A stretch of 64,000 bases of DNA, taken from assembly GCA_958496175.1 (NCBI GenBank), contig OY292277.1, positions 6,138,001 through 6,202,000 of the forward strand. The letters run 5' to 3'. The notes beneath the pieces were generated by a model that had not been told where the DNA came from, made no database searches, and was given only the letters and a program-made list of their open reading frames with translations. Positions 36,901-48,168 of the stretch are shown here, one piece after another. Source of the DNA: Sisyra terminalis. Lineage: Eukaryota; Arthropoda; Insecta; Neuroptera; Sisyridae. Each line of letters starts with the position of its first letter. The first letter of the stretch is position 1. The translations under genes were made by a program, and so were the position numbers.

Positions 36901-37134
36901 TATGCGCCGTATATTTTGAAAGTGAGTTAAGTCCATTTCGAGAACAATCCCTATAGTATTATCATTTTTAAGCATAGGAAAATAAGATTAACAACTAAAA
37001 TGAAATCAGTAATTTGTGAAAACTTAGCAGTTAAATTATTAACATACTTTGTTCTAGTTACAAGAAGAAGAATCTCACCATATAGACCGTCCTTGAAATG
37101 GACTTACGCCTCTTTCAAAATAAACGAGTCATAT
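36901..37134. mobile_element. MITE family A copy
   Basis: It begins TATGCGCCGTATATTTTGAA and ends CTTTCAAAATAAACGAGTCA followed by TAT, consistent with a TA target. The internal order matches 19222-19486 (TCATTTTTAAGCATAGGAAA, ACTTAGCAGTTAAATTATTA, AACATACTTTGTTCTAGTTA), but it lacks the GGAGGAGG block, so it is an internal deletion derivative. Confidence 0.85.
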
Positions 37135-37945
37135 GTTCTAATGATTTTCCACTCATTTTAGTTCCATAAATGGAAACATTTTTATCCAGAATTATCCATA
37201 AGTCGCTTTACCATTTCAAAATAATTTTTTTCTTATATGATTATTGTTCTTTAATATTACTTTGTTGTTTACAAAGCTTGAAATTTTATTTTGATTATGT
37301 ATGAAGATGATTTTTAACTTCATAGATCTTTTTGTAAGGTGTTTTCCATGAATTTTCTTAGTATCTGAGACTGTAGGGACTGTAGGGAAACAGGGTGGTT
37401 GTGGAGGCCATAAAAGTTCGAAATTTCGAGAAATTATTCGATCTTGGAATATCGCAGTTATAATTTGTATAGTGCGTCTAGGCGTATGTATTGTTGCCCC
37501 GTTTTTCCAGCCACCTTGCCATATTGGTAATCTCAGGCTAGTCAGAATTTACCAGAATACTTTTTTGTCGGTCACCAATCAGAGTAACAGCATTTTCATG
37601 AGACTCTTCAAAGACGTGAGGTCTAATAATTCTTCTTAAGTTATCCCACACCATGCTGTAACCCAACATGGGTGCAATTAACTTGCATAACTTCCCAGCA
37701 ATAAAATGCATAAATGATATTTGTGTTAAAATAATTGATTGTTAATTTTCGAAATAAAATTCAGCGATCTTCACTTTTTCTTCGGTTGTAATTTTATTCA
37801 TAAACAAATTTCCAAAAGTTTTACTTTATAACAACAAAAAAAGTATTGCATTTTAAAATGGTAAGGTTACTAATGCGTCACCTGTATTAAAGTTGAAATT
37901 TAAATTTTTGTAGAATTGATAGTAGTTATAATAAATATAAACATT

Positions 37946-38301
37946 TTCCTGCCTTAATTATCTCAAAATGGCAAGTTTAAAACAATAAGGGACAGGAGAA
38001 AATAATATGAAATGGTCATGATTAATATTTTTGCTTCCAATGCCTCAAATATTGTTGTTACATAGTTCTTAGGAGTTGAATATAAATGAGTCGGTTAATT
38101 TGAAAATGGTTTAAGTCCACGAATAGTTCATATACCTACTATTTTTTTTCCAACAATGAATAAATAAATTTCATAATTATAGAAGACATTACCTGGCAGT
38201 ATATCGAAAACAAATTTCATTTAAATAATTTGTAAAAATTTAATAGTAAATCAGCAGTACTGGAAATGGACTTAAGCCACTTTCAAAATAAACGGATCAA
38301 A
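37946..38301. mobile_element. Duplicated block with diverged MITE-A subtype, copy 1
   Basis: The block TTTCCTGCCTTAATTATCTC to AATAAACGGATCAAAT recurs at 38481-38840 (period about 535 bp). Its last 220 bp have MITE-A-like ends (GGTTAATTTGAAAATGGTTT, AAGTCCAC / GGACTTAAGCCACTTTCAAA, ATAAACGGATCA) but a different interior (GCAGACATTACCTGGCAGTA in the second copy). It is a separate subfamily carried along in a segmental duplication. Confidence 0.75.
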
Positions 38302-38480
38302 TACTCACCTACACATTGAACAACCATTTAATACCTACTTAAAACTATTTCCTTTCTTTTTTTTGTTATTTCCGTACTAAATTTCCATATAAATCTGAAG
38401 ACTTCTTAGTCACAATTCACTAACATATTATTGGGAAGTTATTTTGTATGTTGTTTGGGTTGTCGTTAGCAATATGGGTT

Positions 38481-38840
38481 ATTTTCCTGCCTTAATTATC
38501 CCAAAATGGCAAGATTAAAACAATAAGGGACAGGAGAAAATAATATTAAATGGTCATGAATAATATTGTTGATTTTATTACTTCAAACATTGTAGTTACA
38601 TAGTTCTTGGGAGTTGAATATAAATGAATCGGTTAATTTGAAAGTGGATTAAGTCCACGAATAGTTCATATACCTACTATTTTTTTTCAGCGATGAATAA
38701 ATAAAATTCATAATTAAAGCAGACATTACCTGGCAGTATATCGAAAACAAATATCATTTAAATGATTTGTGAAAATTTAATAGTAAATTATCAGTCTTGG
38801 AAATGGAGTTGTGCCACTTTCAAAGTAAATGGATCAAATT
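38481..38840. mobile_element. Duplicated block with diverged MITE-A subtype, copy 2
   Basis: This is the second copy of the 37946-38301 block: TTTTCCTGCCTTAATTATCC, AAACAATAAGGGACAGGAGA, GTTCTTGGGAGTTGAATATA, ACCTGGCAGTATATCGAAAA, and the end GTTGTGCCACTTTCAAAGTA. The terminal repeat has drifted (AAAGTAAATGGATC), so the two copies are not very recent. Confidence 0.75.
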
Positions 38841-39389
38841 TTTACTTGGACACTTGTTTTTCCTACGATTGGCAAATGTCAGTTATGCCCACTTAACTCT
38901 ATTTCCTTCTATAATTGGATATGGAGTAACGTATTTCATAAAATCATTGAACTATGGGGAAAATTTACTATTAAAAAGATTTATTTTATTCTCAATAACA
39001 ATTTTTTTTATGTGAAAGAGTAATATGAATATATATGCTTAAAAGCATCCACCAGTGATGATTGTAGTTTGTATTGTCTGATAGATTTTTGAAAGTCGAC
39101 AAAAAAACCACTGTAAATGCAAAGCTTGACCGAAAGCTCACCGTCAATTGAGTGGTGCCATCTATTGAAAATTTCTCGAAACAAACTCTTATTGTTGCGT
39201 GACACACCTGTTAAGTACCTATATAAAAAAACTTATACCCCTTTGTTCACCTTACGTTTTTTTTATTTATTTTATGTTTCATTTTAAACTTATTTCCAAT
39301 GTTTTACAATAGATGGAAGTTTTGAAGCAAATTTCCACCTAGAAAATTAACCATTTTTTTTTAATTTTTAAGTGTTAAAAATCAATTTT

Positions 39390-39590
39390 GCGTTAATGGG
39401 GTGAAAGGAATTGAACACATGTCTCTGATGACTTCAATCGCGACAAATTCAAATTTGGACATATGGATGCAATTTGTTCGTTATATATCGGGTGGCTGTT
39501 ATGTGTATTCACGTGCAACAATCTGGAATAATGCACCAATATGCTATTGTTCAATTCTTCACAGTGACTTTATTACGAAAATATAATCAT
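39390..39590. other. Unique block, short open frame
   Basis: A 61-codon frame (39401-39586 +) and its neighbourhood are non-repetitive and less AT-rich than the flanks, but carry no recognisable motif or splice context. It is recorded as possible conserved non-coding DNA. Confidence 0.15.
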
Positions 39591-40587
39591 ATCATATAGG
39601 GATATGTTATATTATATGTTGTGTTTGCTTTACAGATTTTCTTCAGATTAGATTATAACTATTTAGTTTATCGTCGATATTCGATCCATTGCGAATTTTT
39701 CTATTATTCATTCACACATACATTTAATTATCGTCCACCAAACAATAACGCGATGCATTCACTTGCTCTACTTACGTAATTTTCTATATACATATTTAAA
39801 TTTCTCACAAATATAATATTGAAACATATGCTTTGTTTTGCCACCGTTTGGTTCCTTCTGTTTTATGATTTAATTGCACTGATCGATTATAAAGAAAAAA
39901 TGGGTCTATTCCCGAAGAAACATTCCCCCTTGTTCCTCATTTTCCGGGACAAACAATCAATCACTGTCAAACACAAAATATTAAACTATAACATACAGTT
40001 TATGACAAACGACAGAGCCTCTTTTATCTCCACTTCATTGCCCAATCTGCGTTCCAATATTCCCTTATATTTTGCCAAGTTTTCCTGGAACATCTCACAT
40101 TTCAAACACTGACGAAATTCGAGATAGCATTCAATGCTGCACTCGTAAATGTGCAACAATTTGTATTGACTATTGTAATCAGTAAGCCAATGCAAATAAT
40201 AAATAGTTTGGTGCGATGCATTTACTGATTGTTATATGAGAAAAAAAAACATTTCTTATGACTATAAAAAACGTTTTTGTTTGCTTATTTTCTATGTAAA
40301 GTAAGATTGATATCTTTGGAGTATATGCAGGGAAAAAAAATATTTTTACACCTACTCATCGTTTTCGATGATTGAATGGAATTTTTAAATATTAATTAGT
40401 TGAAATAATTAACTTTATTTGCAGACTTACTAATATGTTTCTTAATCTTGGATAAGATGCATAGTGTTAGTAAATCATTAATCCAAAAAAACAACACATA
40501 AATCAAAAAAGAACTTCAAGATATTGAGACGAATGTAAGATTTTATAAGTAGGATAATTGTAGAGTTTATTTTACGATCTGTTAACA

Positions 40588-40905
40588 CTAGGATGATTTT
40601 TTTTTGGTCCCATCGTGAAATTTTGATGGAAATACCAAAAAAAAAATTCCCTGAAAGTTTGAGCCCTTAATATTAATTTTAAGTCCTCGACCAAGACGTG
40701 TAAAGATTTCCCATTGAAAATACACGGAAACTCTGATTTATTATTTTTAAATTTCTATATCTCAGCGGCATTTCATGGGATCGCTTTTACCGAAGATAGT
40801 TTTTTCTCAGAATTAAACGTTCTACAAAAGTGCCCATTGCGACAAAGTCGTAACTCACACCGGTGAGGTAGTACGGGCCACTGAACCTGATTTTTTCATT
40901 TTTTC
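40588..40905. mobile_element. Solo arm of the 28.3-kb foldback element
   Basis: It starts AGGATGATTTTTTTTTGGTC and runs through GAGCCCTTAATATTAATTTT, AAAGATTTCCCATTGAAAAT, ATCTCAGCGGCATTTCATGG and AAAGTCGTAACTCACACCGG to CCACTGAACCTGATTTTTTC. It matches the left arm of 28309-29112 with few differences. The second arm is absent, so this is either a broken copy or a single-arm derivative. Confidence 0.85.
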
Positions 40906-41440
40906 AATGGTTAGGAGAGAATGGGGAGGGTGGGGCAGAATGAGAAATTTCCATTTATTTTTGAAATCTAAATTTTTAATTTTAATTATTAATTTAAATC
41001 AATAAAACCTTTTTTTATTTGTAGAGAATGAATTAAATATATATATAAATTTCAAAACAATGAGATTGTTTCTTTAAATCTCTCGTAAATTGTAGTTAAA
41101 ACTTAGGTACCCCGTTTCGCCCCAGGTTCCCCTATCTATATAAATACACGTAATTATTCCTTCTGTCAAAAAAGGCCAAAAAAAAGTTAAATAGTCAAAA
41201 CAGGCTAACATTTTTGGAGAAGGGGATCCTTGAATTTTTTTTTCTGATCCAAAGGACCGTGGTCTGAAAAAGTTTAAGAAGCACTGGTTTATTGTGATCT
41301 CAATGAAGATCAAGTAAATTCATATAATTCTTAGTTCCTTTTGGTACGATTTGGAAGGTTTCATCTCGAAAAAAAAATTTTTAATATATCCTCTTGTGTA
41401 TAATCAAAATAAGATTTCTTCGCTAACTTTGAACAGTTAC

Positions 41441-41922
41441 ACTGTGTATACAATATATAAAATATATTGCTGTCCAATTTATGTAGTATAATTTAACATA
41501 GTAATATACAAATTTAATATAATAATATATAAACTTAATATAATAATATATAAACTAAATATAATAATATATAAAATTCATACCACCAACATAAATATGA
41601 ACAGAAGTTCAAACAAAAATATTCGTGACGTATTGCCCAGATACGTGTTTCGATTGCCAAGCAATCTTCACAAAGCAGTTACGGAGTGATCCAAATTACT
41701 TGATGACCACTGATGAAGATGGCTTAGCAATCGAAATACGTGTTTGGGCAATACGCCACGAATATTGTTGTATGAACTTCTGTTCATATTTATGTTGGTG
41801 GTATGAATTTTATATACTAGTATATTAAATTTGTGTATTATTATATTAAATTTGTATATTATTATGTTAAATTATACTATATAAATTGGACTGCAATATA
41901 TTTTATATATTGTATACACAGT
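41441..41922. mobile_element. Palindromic MITE family B, copy 1
   Basis: It begins ACTGTGTATACAATATATAA and ends with the reverse complement TTATATATTGTATACACAGT or nearly so. The arms continue inward for about 200 bp (GTTCAAACAAAAATATTCGT, TGCCCAGATACGTGTTTCGA, TTGCCAAGCAATCTTC and their inverses), leaving a short centre. The centre reads CAAAGCAGTTACGGAGTGAT in this copy and the inverse in the 47.7-kb copy. A frame at 41625-41828 lies wholly inside the hairpin and is not a gene. Confidence 0.85.
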
Positions 41923-42936
41923 TCCCTCCTGTGATTTTCGCACTATAAAGATTAATTTGAAAATGTTATCGATATTATCGATATTAAACGTGGATATCAA
42001 TTTTGAAATTAAATTCCCAGAAATTTTAATACAGTAACGTTTATCCTATGTTGATCAAATGGATTTAGTTCGGTGATTTTCGGCAGATGTTCACAACGTA
42101 TTATTCAAATTTCCTTCGTGATCCATTTGAATAAAAACGACCACTACTGAATAAATATTTTCAACAAACAATTAATTTACGTAAACGTTTGATGATTCAA
42201 AAAAATAAATAGAAGCGGGGGATGACGGGGGTGGAAAATTTGTATGAATTTCCTCGACGCAGGGTTTCCCATGTCGGTTCCATTAAGCACAAAAACACCA
42301 CCCGCTTTTCATGGAAGATGAAAGAAAAAAAATTCAAGTTTAATTACACGATCGTAAGTGTTAAGGGAAAGTTACGGTCAAAAGCGAAACGTGATAAATG
42401 CATTAAAGCACAAGTGCATCTGACATACGTGACACGCGTATCAGGCGAAGAGGTCGTTGCGCACCATCACCCAATCAAAGCCCCCTTCTTCGGCAAATTC
42501 TGCACCACATTCAAAAGAAAAAAACTTTTAAACTTTATCTAAATTGAAAAATTTTCGAGTGAAAAAAAAGGAGGCATTTATCTGAAGTGGGGAATAAAAT
42601 AAATAATTGTCGTATGGATGATGTAATCACGTTGTTAACGAGCAACAATCACCACAAAAGGCATTCCGTTAATGCCGGTTATTGCCGTTGATCTCGAGTT
42701 AATCTAGTGAAAGACAAACGACGCGTAAACCGCAAATCTTCCTTCTCCCAAACGAGGGACAAAGACAAACACCGTAATCGCATGATTATCCCTGAAGTTG
42801 CCTGGCGACCCTCCAGCACTTACACTTGTTCCATTCCCTAATTGCATGACGAACCCAACCGGGGTCTGATCTTTCAGCCTTAATTACATGTAATGTGTCA
42901 AGATGCCATATATATATCTATATATCTTTTTTGCAG

Positions 42937-43068
42937 ATATTCACTGGTCCAGGAGGGGCGCACGGATGGCTTGACGGTACTCTGGAAAGGTCCAACTGGT
43001 TGAAATATGTGCGGACGATCGACGTGAAATTGCAGGTCAACTTGAAACACTTTCTGTTGGCCGGCCAG
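42937..43068 (+). CDS. ham: PRDM/hamlet-like gene, exon 3: PR-domain core
   Basis: The acceptor is CTTTTTTGCAG and the donor GTATGG. It is exactly 44 codons, phase 0 at both ends. It encodes the middle of the PR domain: IFTGPGGAHGWLDGT, then the hallmark SNWLKYVRTID and VNLKHFLLAGQ. NWLKYVR corresponds to the [N/S]W[L/M][K/R]Y[I/V] signature of PRDM proteins. The -WLKYIR- form with a following NL...Q.. block is that of PRDM3/PRDM16. PR domains of this kind act in chromatin repression or methylation and protein contacts in the nucleus. Whether this one is catalytically active cannot be told from sequence. Confidence 0.9.
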
Positions 43069-44114
43069 GTATGGTTTTCTTCATATCCAACAATATGATG
43101 CCACTTGCAAAATTCAATGGGCAGATGCGGTCGGTTTTGGCTCCGCCTCTTTTCTTGGCGACTGATAAAGTTTTATGCCATCGTCTTGGCTGCCCTGCCC
43201 CACTGCTCGAGCCGACCGGTCTTGTCTTATAGGTCGTAATCTTCATTTCGTAGACAATCCAAAAGCGTTACTGGCCACAACCGGCGATGATTCATTTGCC
43301 GGATATTTTGCAAAGTCACTCCTCTATTTATTGCGAAATTGATTTTAAAGATGCCACCACTGGTCCATACTCTTTCAGATCTTAAAGTTTTGCTTCATCT
43401 TCTTAGTTATTTCTACTATTTTTTTGTTCCCCAAGTGTGCCGATAGAATCATGGAGGCCAACAAGGTTTATAAAATACACAGGTGGCCTCATGGTGGCTA
43501 TGTGATGGATACGTGACGTATCCAAAAGAAATTCGTACATATCTTCAGACTGATTCAATTTCAAAATTCTTCGTATGACATCATTTTTTTTTTCTAATGG
43601 AGCAACCTGTGTAATTTACAAACCTTGGGAAGCGAAATTTTAAAAGGTTTCATAATTTCTTCAAAAATTGGTCCATGTATTCTTGAAATCTTTAAGAATA
43701 GATATAGGATTTGAGCGTTTATTCTGGTACTACAAAATATTTACCATGGATTCCGTATAGACGGTTATCCCGGTTCTGGTATAATCTCTTTAAAAATTAC
43801 ATCATACAGATTAGATCATGAATTTCTTGTAAGCATGGAAGGGGAAAATAGATGATCTAATTTATCGATTTCCATTGCAAATCATTTAGTGGATTATATG
43901 ACGTCACTATATAGTAACATTTGGACAATCCAGAACTACAATTTCAAATCGTAACACAATAATTGACTAGGTGAAGATCAGCTTTAGCCTATCCCAAGAG
44001 TTAGGAACTTTTGGCTCTTTTTGGTCCTAACTCAATGGGTCTTTAATCACCAACCTTTAAGCAGTACCAATGCGAAATAATAGCAGTAAAAGCTTGCAAT
44101 AAGAAATGATTTTA

Positions 44115-44765
44115 TAAATTCTAATAAATATGCACTTAAGATTAGATTCTCGACTCTTGGCCTATATTGAAATCTTCCAAAATACTCTGCAAGTCCTGCA
44201 AATGTTGAAAGGCAAAATCATTCATCATTCATTGGAAAGTTAAAGTATTCCTGTACAGGTGTCTGTAGATTAAATTCTTCTCTCCAATATGATCTGGTTA
44301 CTTTACAAGTGTCTGTAGATACTTGACGATGCCTGTAGATCTACAGACACCTGTAAAGTAACCAGATCATTTTGTGTCTGTAGATCTACGCTTTATAAAT
44401 TCTAATAAATATGCACTTAAGATGAGATTCTCAACTCTTGGCCTATTTTGAAATCTTCCAAAATACAATGCAAGTCCTGAAAGAATTGAAAGGCCGAATC
44501 ATTCATCATTCATTGGAAAGTTAAAGTATTCCTTTACAGGTGGCTGTAGATACCTGACGATGCCTGTAGACACCTGTAAAGTAACCGGATCATATTGGAG
44601 AGAAGAATTTAATCTACAGACACCTGTAAAGGAATACTTTAACTTTCCAATGAATGATGAATGATTCGGCCTTTCAATTCTTTCAGGACTTGCAGTGTAT
44701 TTTGGAAGATTTCAATATAGACCAAAAGTCGGGAACCTAAACTTCAGTGCATATTTATTAGAATT
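44115..44765. mobile_element. Foldback repeat with CTGTAGATCTACAG motifs
   Basis: 44398-44765 is a palindrome centred near 44580: TTCTAATAAATATGCACTTA, a CTCTTGGCCTATTTTGAAAT block and CATTCATTGGAAAGTTAAAG face their reverse complements. A partial direct copy of the left arm precedes it (44115-44300). Segments CAGACACCTGTAAAGTAACC and TACTTGACGATGCCTGTAGA recur in both orientations. No coding content. Confidence 0.8.
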
Positions 44766-44779
44766 TATAAAAACGTAGA

Positions 44780-45715
44780 TCTACAGACACTTGTAAAGTA
44801 ACCAGATCATATTGGAGAGAAAAATTTAACTTTTCTGGATCTACCGTCCGGAGGAACCAAAAAAAAAAAAGAGCATGAAATTTCTGGGTACCAACTGTAT
44901 AAATTGGCATTGCTTCAGTAAAGTAACCAAATGCAATATAAGGGTATTTCTTACTTTTTGTTTAAAGGCCAACGTTTGGAGGAAAATATGGGCGAATTTG
45001 CTGAATACCGTACTGGAAAATGATGAACCAGAGACGTCAAAGACGTCATATTGTACAATGAATAATTGGCTTCTAAATCTTCAGTAGTGCTTCCAGTACT
45101 GTAATGATGGGTCAAATCTGGCGAAAAAGAAAATAAAATTCTTTAAAATTTGACTCCTTAAACCAAAAAGGTTCCCGACTCTTGGCCTATATAGAAGTCT
45201 TCCAGAATACATCATTTGTCATGTATTGCAATGTTAAAGTATTCCGTTACAGGTATCTGTAGATCAACAGGCATCGTCAGGTATCTACAGATACCTGTAA
45301 AGATGTATTATATACCTGAATGATGTATTTTGGAAGACTTCTATATAGGTCAAGAGTCGGGAACCTTTTTGGTTTAAGGAGTCAAATTTTAAAGAATTTT
45401 ATTTCTTTTTCCCCGGATGTGACCCATCATTACAGTATACTGGAAGCACTACTGGAGATTTAGAAGCCAAGTATTCATTGTCAAGTCTTCGATTCTTCAT
45501 TTTCCAGAACAATAATCAGCAAATTCGCCCATAATTTCCTCCAAACGTTGGCCTTTAAACAAAAAACCAGAAACACCCTTGTAGTGCATTTGGTTACTTT
45601 TCTGAAGTAATACCAATTTATACAGTTGGTATCCTGAAATTTAATGTTTTTTTTTCTGGGTTCTTCCTTACGGTAGATCCCGAAAAATAAAATTTTTCTC
45701 TCCAATATGATCTCG
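44780..45715. mobile_element. Large inverted-repeat element, about 290-bp outer arms
   Basis: The outer arms 44815-45105 and 45425-45715 are inverted copies (for example GTTTAAAGGCCAACGTTTGG and its complement). The inner part 45165-45370 is itself a palindrome centred near 45270, with GGTTCCCGACTCTTGGCCTA facing its complement. Similar frames on the two strands (44875-45087 +, 45481-45705 -, both containing FCLKANVWRK.WANLL) are simply the two arms. Whether that shared frame is a relic of a protein is unclear. The element shares its CTGTAGAT/ACCTGTAAAG motifs with the preceding foldback. Confidence 0.8.
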
Positions 45716-46312
45716 TTAGATTCTTTGTTGATGATTCTTTTGTTTTTACTTCATCTATGAATGTTCGTCCTTCATTGATTCTTCTTAACATTTTCAAATT
45801 TCAAAGCTTTCCTGATAACTTCTTTTCTTGTTATCTAAAGATTTAGATTTCCTGGTTTCCAATCCATTTTACTTCTGATAGAGTTTCATTTAGGGGCCAT
45901 TCATTAATCACGTACGGACAATTTTGGTGACTTTTGACTCCCTCAACCTCTATGTAAAGATACATTATATTTCTCGAACTCCTCCTCTTTTCTGACATAA
46001 GATTCTATGTAAAATTTCTACAATGTTAAAGATGGATCAGTTGCTGAAAAAAAAAATTTTATGTTGAATTTTCCATCCCCCTCTTTCCCTTCTGCATAAG
46101 AACATGTAGTGATTTTCTTAACCGCTTTCCTCGGTACTCTTACGTTATTAATTAATGGCCCCTTATGGAATTAAATAGAGCAGTTAAATATTCAATGAGT
46201 TCTTGTTTTTTACCAATGAGTATCTTCTATATCCTGCGGATATATAGAGATGGCGTTACACTTCAAAAAGTCTTTAACCCATTTGTTTTATTGCGATAAT
46301 TTTTTGCTTCAG

Positions 46313-46412
46313 ATTTGGTATGAAACATGTCGAGACATACTTCCAGGCGAGGAGCTTCTAATGGGTCCCCGAAAACCATTTTTCCTGTACGATACGTTCC
46401 CGGAATCAGCTG
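46313..46412 (+). CDS. ham: PRDM/hamlet-like gene, exon 4: end of PR domain
   Basis: The acceptor is TTTTTTGCTTCAG and the donor a strong GTAAGT. It is 33 codons plus one base. The product IWYETCRDILPGEELLMGPR completes the PR domain: '[I/V]-x-Y...I.PGEELL' is the C-terminal signature, and vertebrate PRDM3/16 have the equivalent Q-I-[F/Y]-Y ... D-I-x-P-G-E-E-L-L. PFFLYDTFPESA follows. The splice position after ...AGQ and phase 0 join it cleanly to exon 3. Exit phase 1 fits exon 5 at 50792. Confidence 0.9.
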
Positions 46413-47658
46413 GTAAGTCCGCAAAACTTTATTTAAATAGAACTAATTTGATGGAATTATCTTGAGGATTCTTGCTCCCTTATACTTTGGTAACAGTTTT
46501 GGTACTAGTTTAAGTTCTGATCCCAGCAATTACATGGGATTGTGGATACAAAATATGACTTCAATATAGAAGATTGAGACTTAGAAAATTTTTGCCTCAA
46601 AACTTGTCTAAAATTAATATTTTTAATCGATAGATAGTAATTTTATTCATTAATTTAACTCTTAAATAAAGGAATGTTGGAAAAAAACAAATTAAAACAG
46701 TTGAAATATCTAAAAAAAGAGCGTGTGCGATGTTTGTATTATAACAAAGAATATTCAAATAGTAATATAAATGGTTTTCATACTCGAAATTTTTCTAATT
46801 CGGAACGAAACTTAATTCAAACTGAAGTTTTTATTTCAAATAACATCCCTTATGAAGAAATTTTCATCCATTATTCCACAAAGTTTGTCATCACTATTTT
46901 AATCGAGATGGCCATGCATTTAAAAATAGCACCTACCGCCATTAAAATCTTGATCAAAGCCAACTCTTCAGATCTACAAAAACTGCACTACATACCTATA
47001 TCTATTAGTCAGCACTTTATGGCGGATATTTCAATAATTTTTCAAAATATTTTCAAATCAAACTAAATTTCTGTAGTTCCTCATATCGTAAAATTTCCTT
47101 TCAACTCATCCATTTTTAGAAAGTGCATATTGCAGCAAACCAAACAAAATTCCCTATGATTTCAATCGAAAATTATGATTTGATAATTGATCCAATTAAA
47201 GTCCAATTAAATATATACGTACTTTTCAAAACAAGTCGTGGTTTTTTTAAATAAATAACAACAGTAAAAAAAAAAATGAAAAACTGGGGTGCACTTCCGG
47301 TGACTTGACAATGCCGAGAATTAACCCCTCGTAAGTTGAGGTTGATTGAGGTGATTTTTAGAGTCAATCTGTATGACATTCGACTGTTAACGGTCACAGC
47401 TATAATTATCAACTTTTCAAAACAAAAAAAAAAAAAAAATGAAAATCAACGAAACAAATAACCATCGATCAATAAGTATCGGACAAACTAGTAATCGTAA
47501 AATGGCAATCGTAAAATTTTATGGTATTAATCCATAATATGCATTTGGCTCTTTGAAATAGTGCCAAAACGTATAAAATTGCACTAATTATTTTTGCATG
47601 TAGACAAAACATTTTTCTGCATCAAAATAAGATTTTTTCGCTGACTTTGAACAGCTAT

Positions 47659-48027
47659 ATTGTGTATATAATATATAGCATATATTGCGGTCTAATTTAT
47701 GAAGTGCAATTTAATACTCGTATATATCAAAAATCATACCATAAACACAAATTTGAACAGAAGTTCAAACAAAAATATTTGTGACGTACTGCCCAGATAT
47801 GTATTTCGATCGCCAAGCAATTTTCCATCAAGTAGTTTGGATCACTCCGTAACTGCTTTGTGAAGATTGCTTGGCAATCGAAATACGTATCTAGGCAATA
47901 CGTCACGAAAGTTTTTGTTTGAACTTCTGTTCAAATTTGTGTTTATAGTATGATTTTTATATATTGTTACATTAAATTATACTACATAAATTGGACCGCA
48001 ATATATCCTATATATTGTATACACAGT
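47659..48027. mobile_element. Palindromic MITE family B, copy 2
   Basis: This is the same element as 41441-41922 in a shorter version: TGTGTATATAATATATAGCA at the left, TATATATTGTATACACAGT at the right, with inner arms TTTGAACAGAAGTTCAAACA, GATCGCCAAGCAATTTTCC and GATTGCTTGGCAATCGAAAT. The centre TTTGGATCACTCCGTAACTG is inverted relative to the 41.4-kb copy. Both copies share about 30 bp of left-flank sequence (AAAATAAGATTT.TTCGCT.A), so the true left boundary may lie near 47626 and 41408. Confidence 0.85.
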
Positions 48028-48168
48028 ATTTTTCTGAATTTTTTTCTACTGATTTCAATTTAATTGTTAAGAATAAAAACTTTGTGTTGATACATTTTTT
48101 AACGATAGGAATGCACCAGGATGAAATTACTGTAGATCGTTTTGCCAGTTTAATTTTTTTTTCAAATA

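Larger units (their letters stand above)
15864..42936 (+). other. ham: Intron 2 (about 27 kb)
   Basis: The donor is GTTAGT and the acceptor is CTTTTTTGCAG at 42936, splitting the PR domain after ...YAWE. It holds tandem arrays, SINE, LINE, MITE and foldback remnants listed separately. Stretches 17231-18230, 21880-24280, 26760-28309, 29512-33370, 34010-35530, 35850-36900, 37134-37945, 38840-40588, 40905-41440 and 41922-42936 carry no gene I can support. Short unique islands with higher GC (17380-17560, 22300-22790, 23186-23420, 27220-27420, 31100-31760, 39390-39580, 42200-42900) stand out as possible regulatory DNA. Confidence 0.75.
43069..46312 (+). other. ham: Intron 3 (about 3.2 kb)
   Basis: This separates the two halves of the PR domain after ...FLLAGQ. 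Its first 1 kb (43069-44100) is unique with no gene seen. 44115-45715 is a set of nested inverted repeats. 45720-46312 is ordinary AT-rich DNA with a pyrimidine tract and the acceptor TTTTTTGCTTCAG. Confidence 0.85.

Noticed and set aside
41625..41828. 67-codon frame
   Set aside because: Lies wholly inside the palindromic MITE.
44875..45705. Two similar small proteins on opposite strands
   Set aside because: They are the two arms of one inverted repeat; not independent genes. A relic of a captured coding fragment stays possible.
46674..47066. 130-codon frame just after exon 4
   Set aside because: Composition (Lys, Ile, Asn, Phe) is what AT-rich noise gives; no motif and no splice phase linking it to exon 4.
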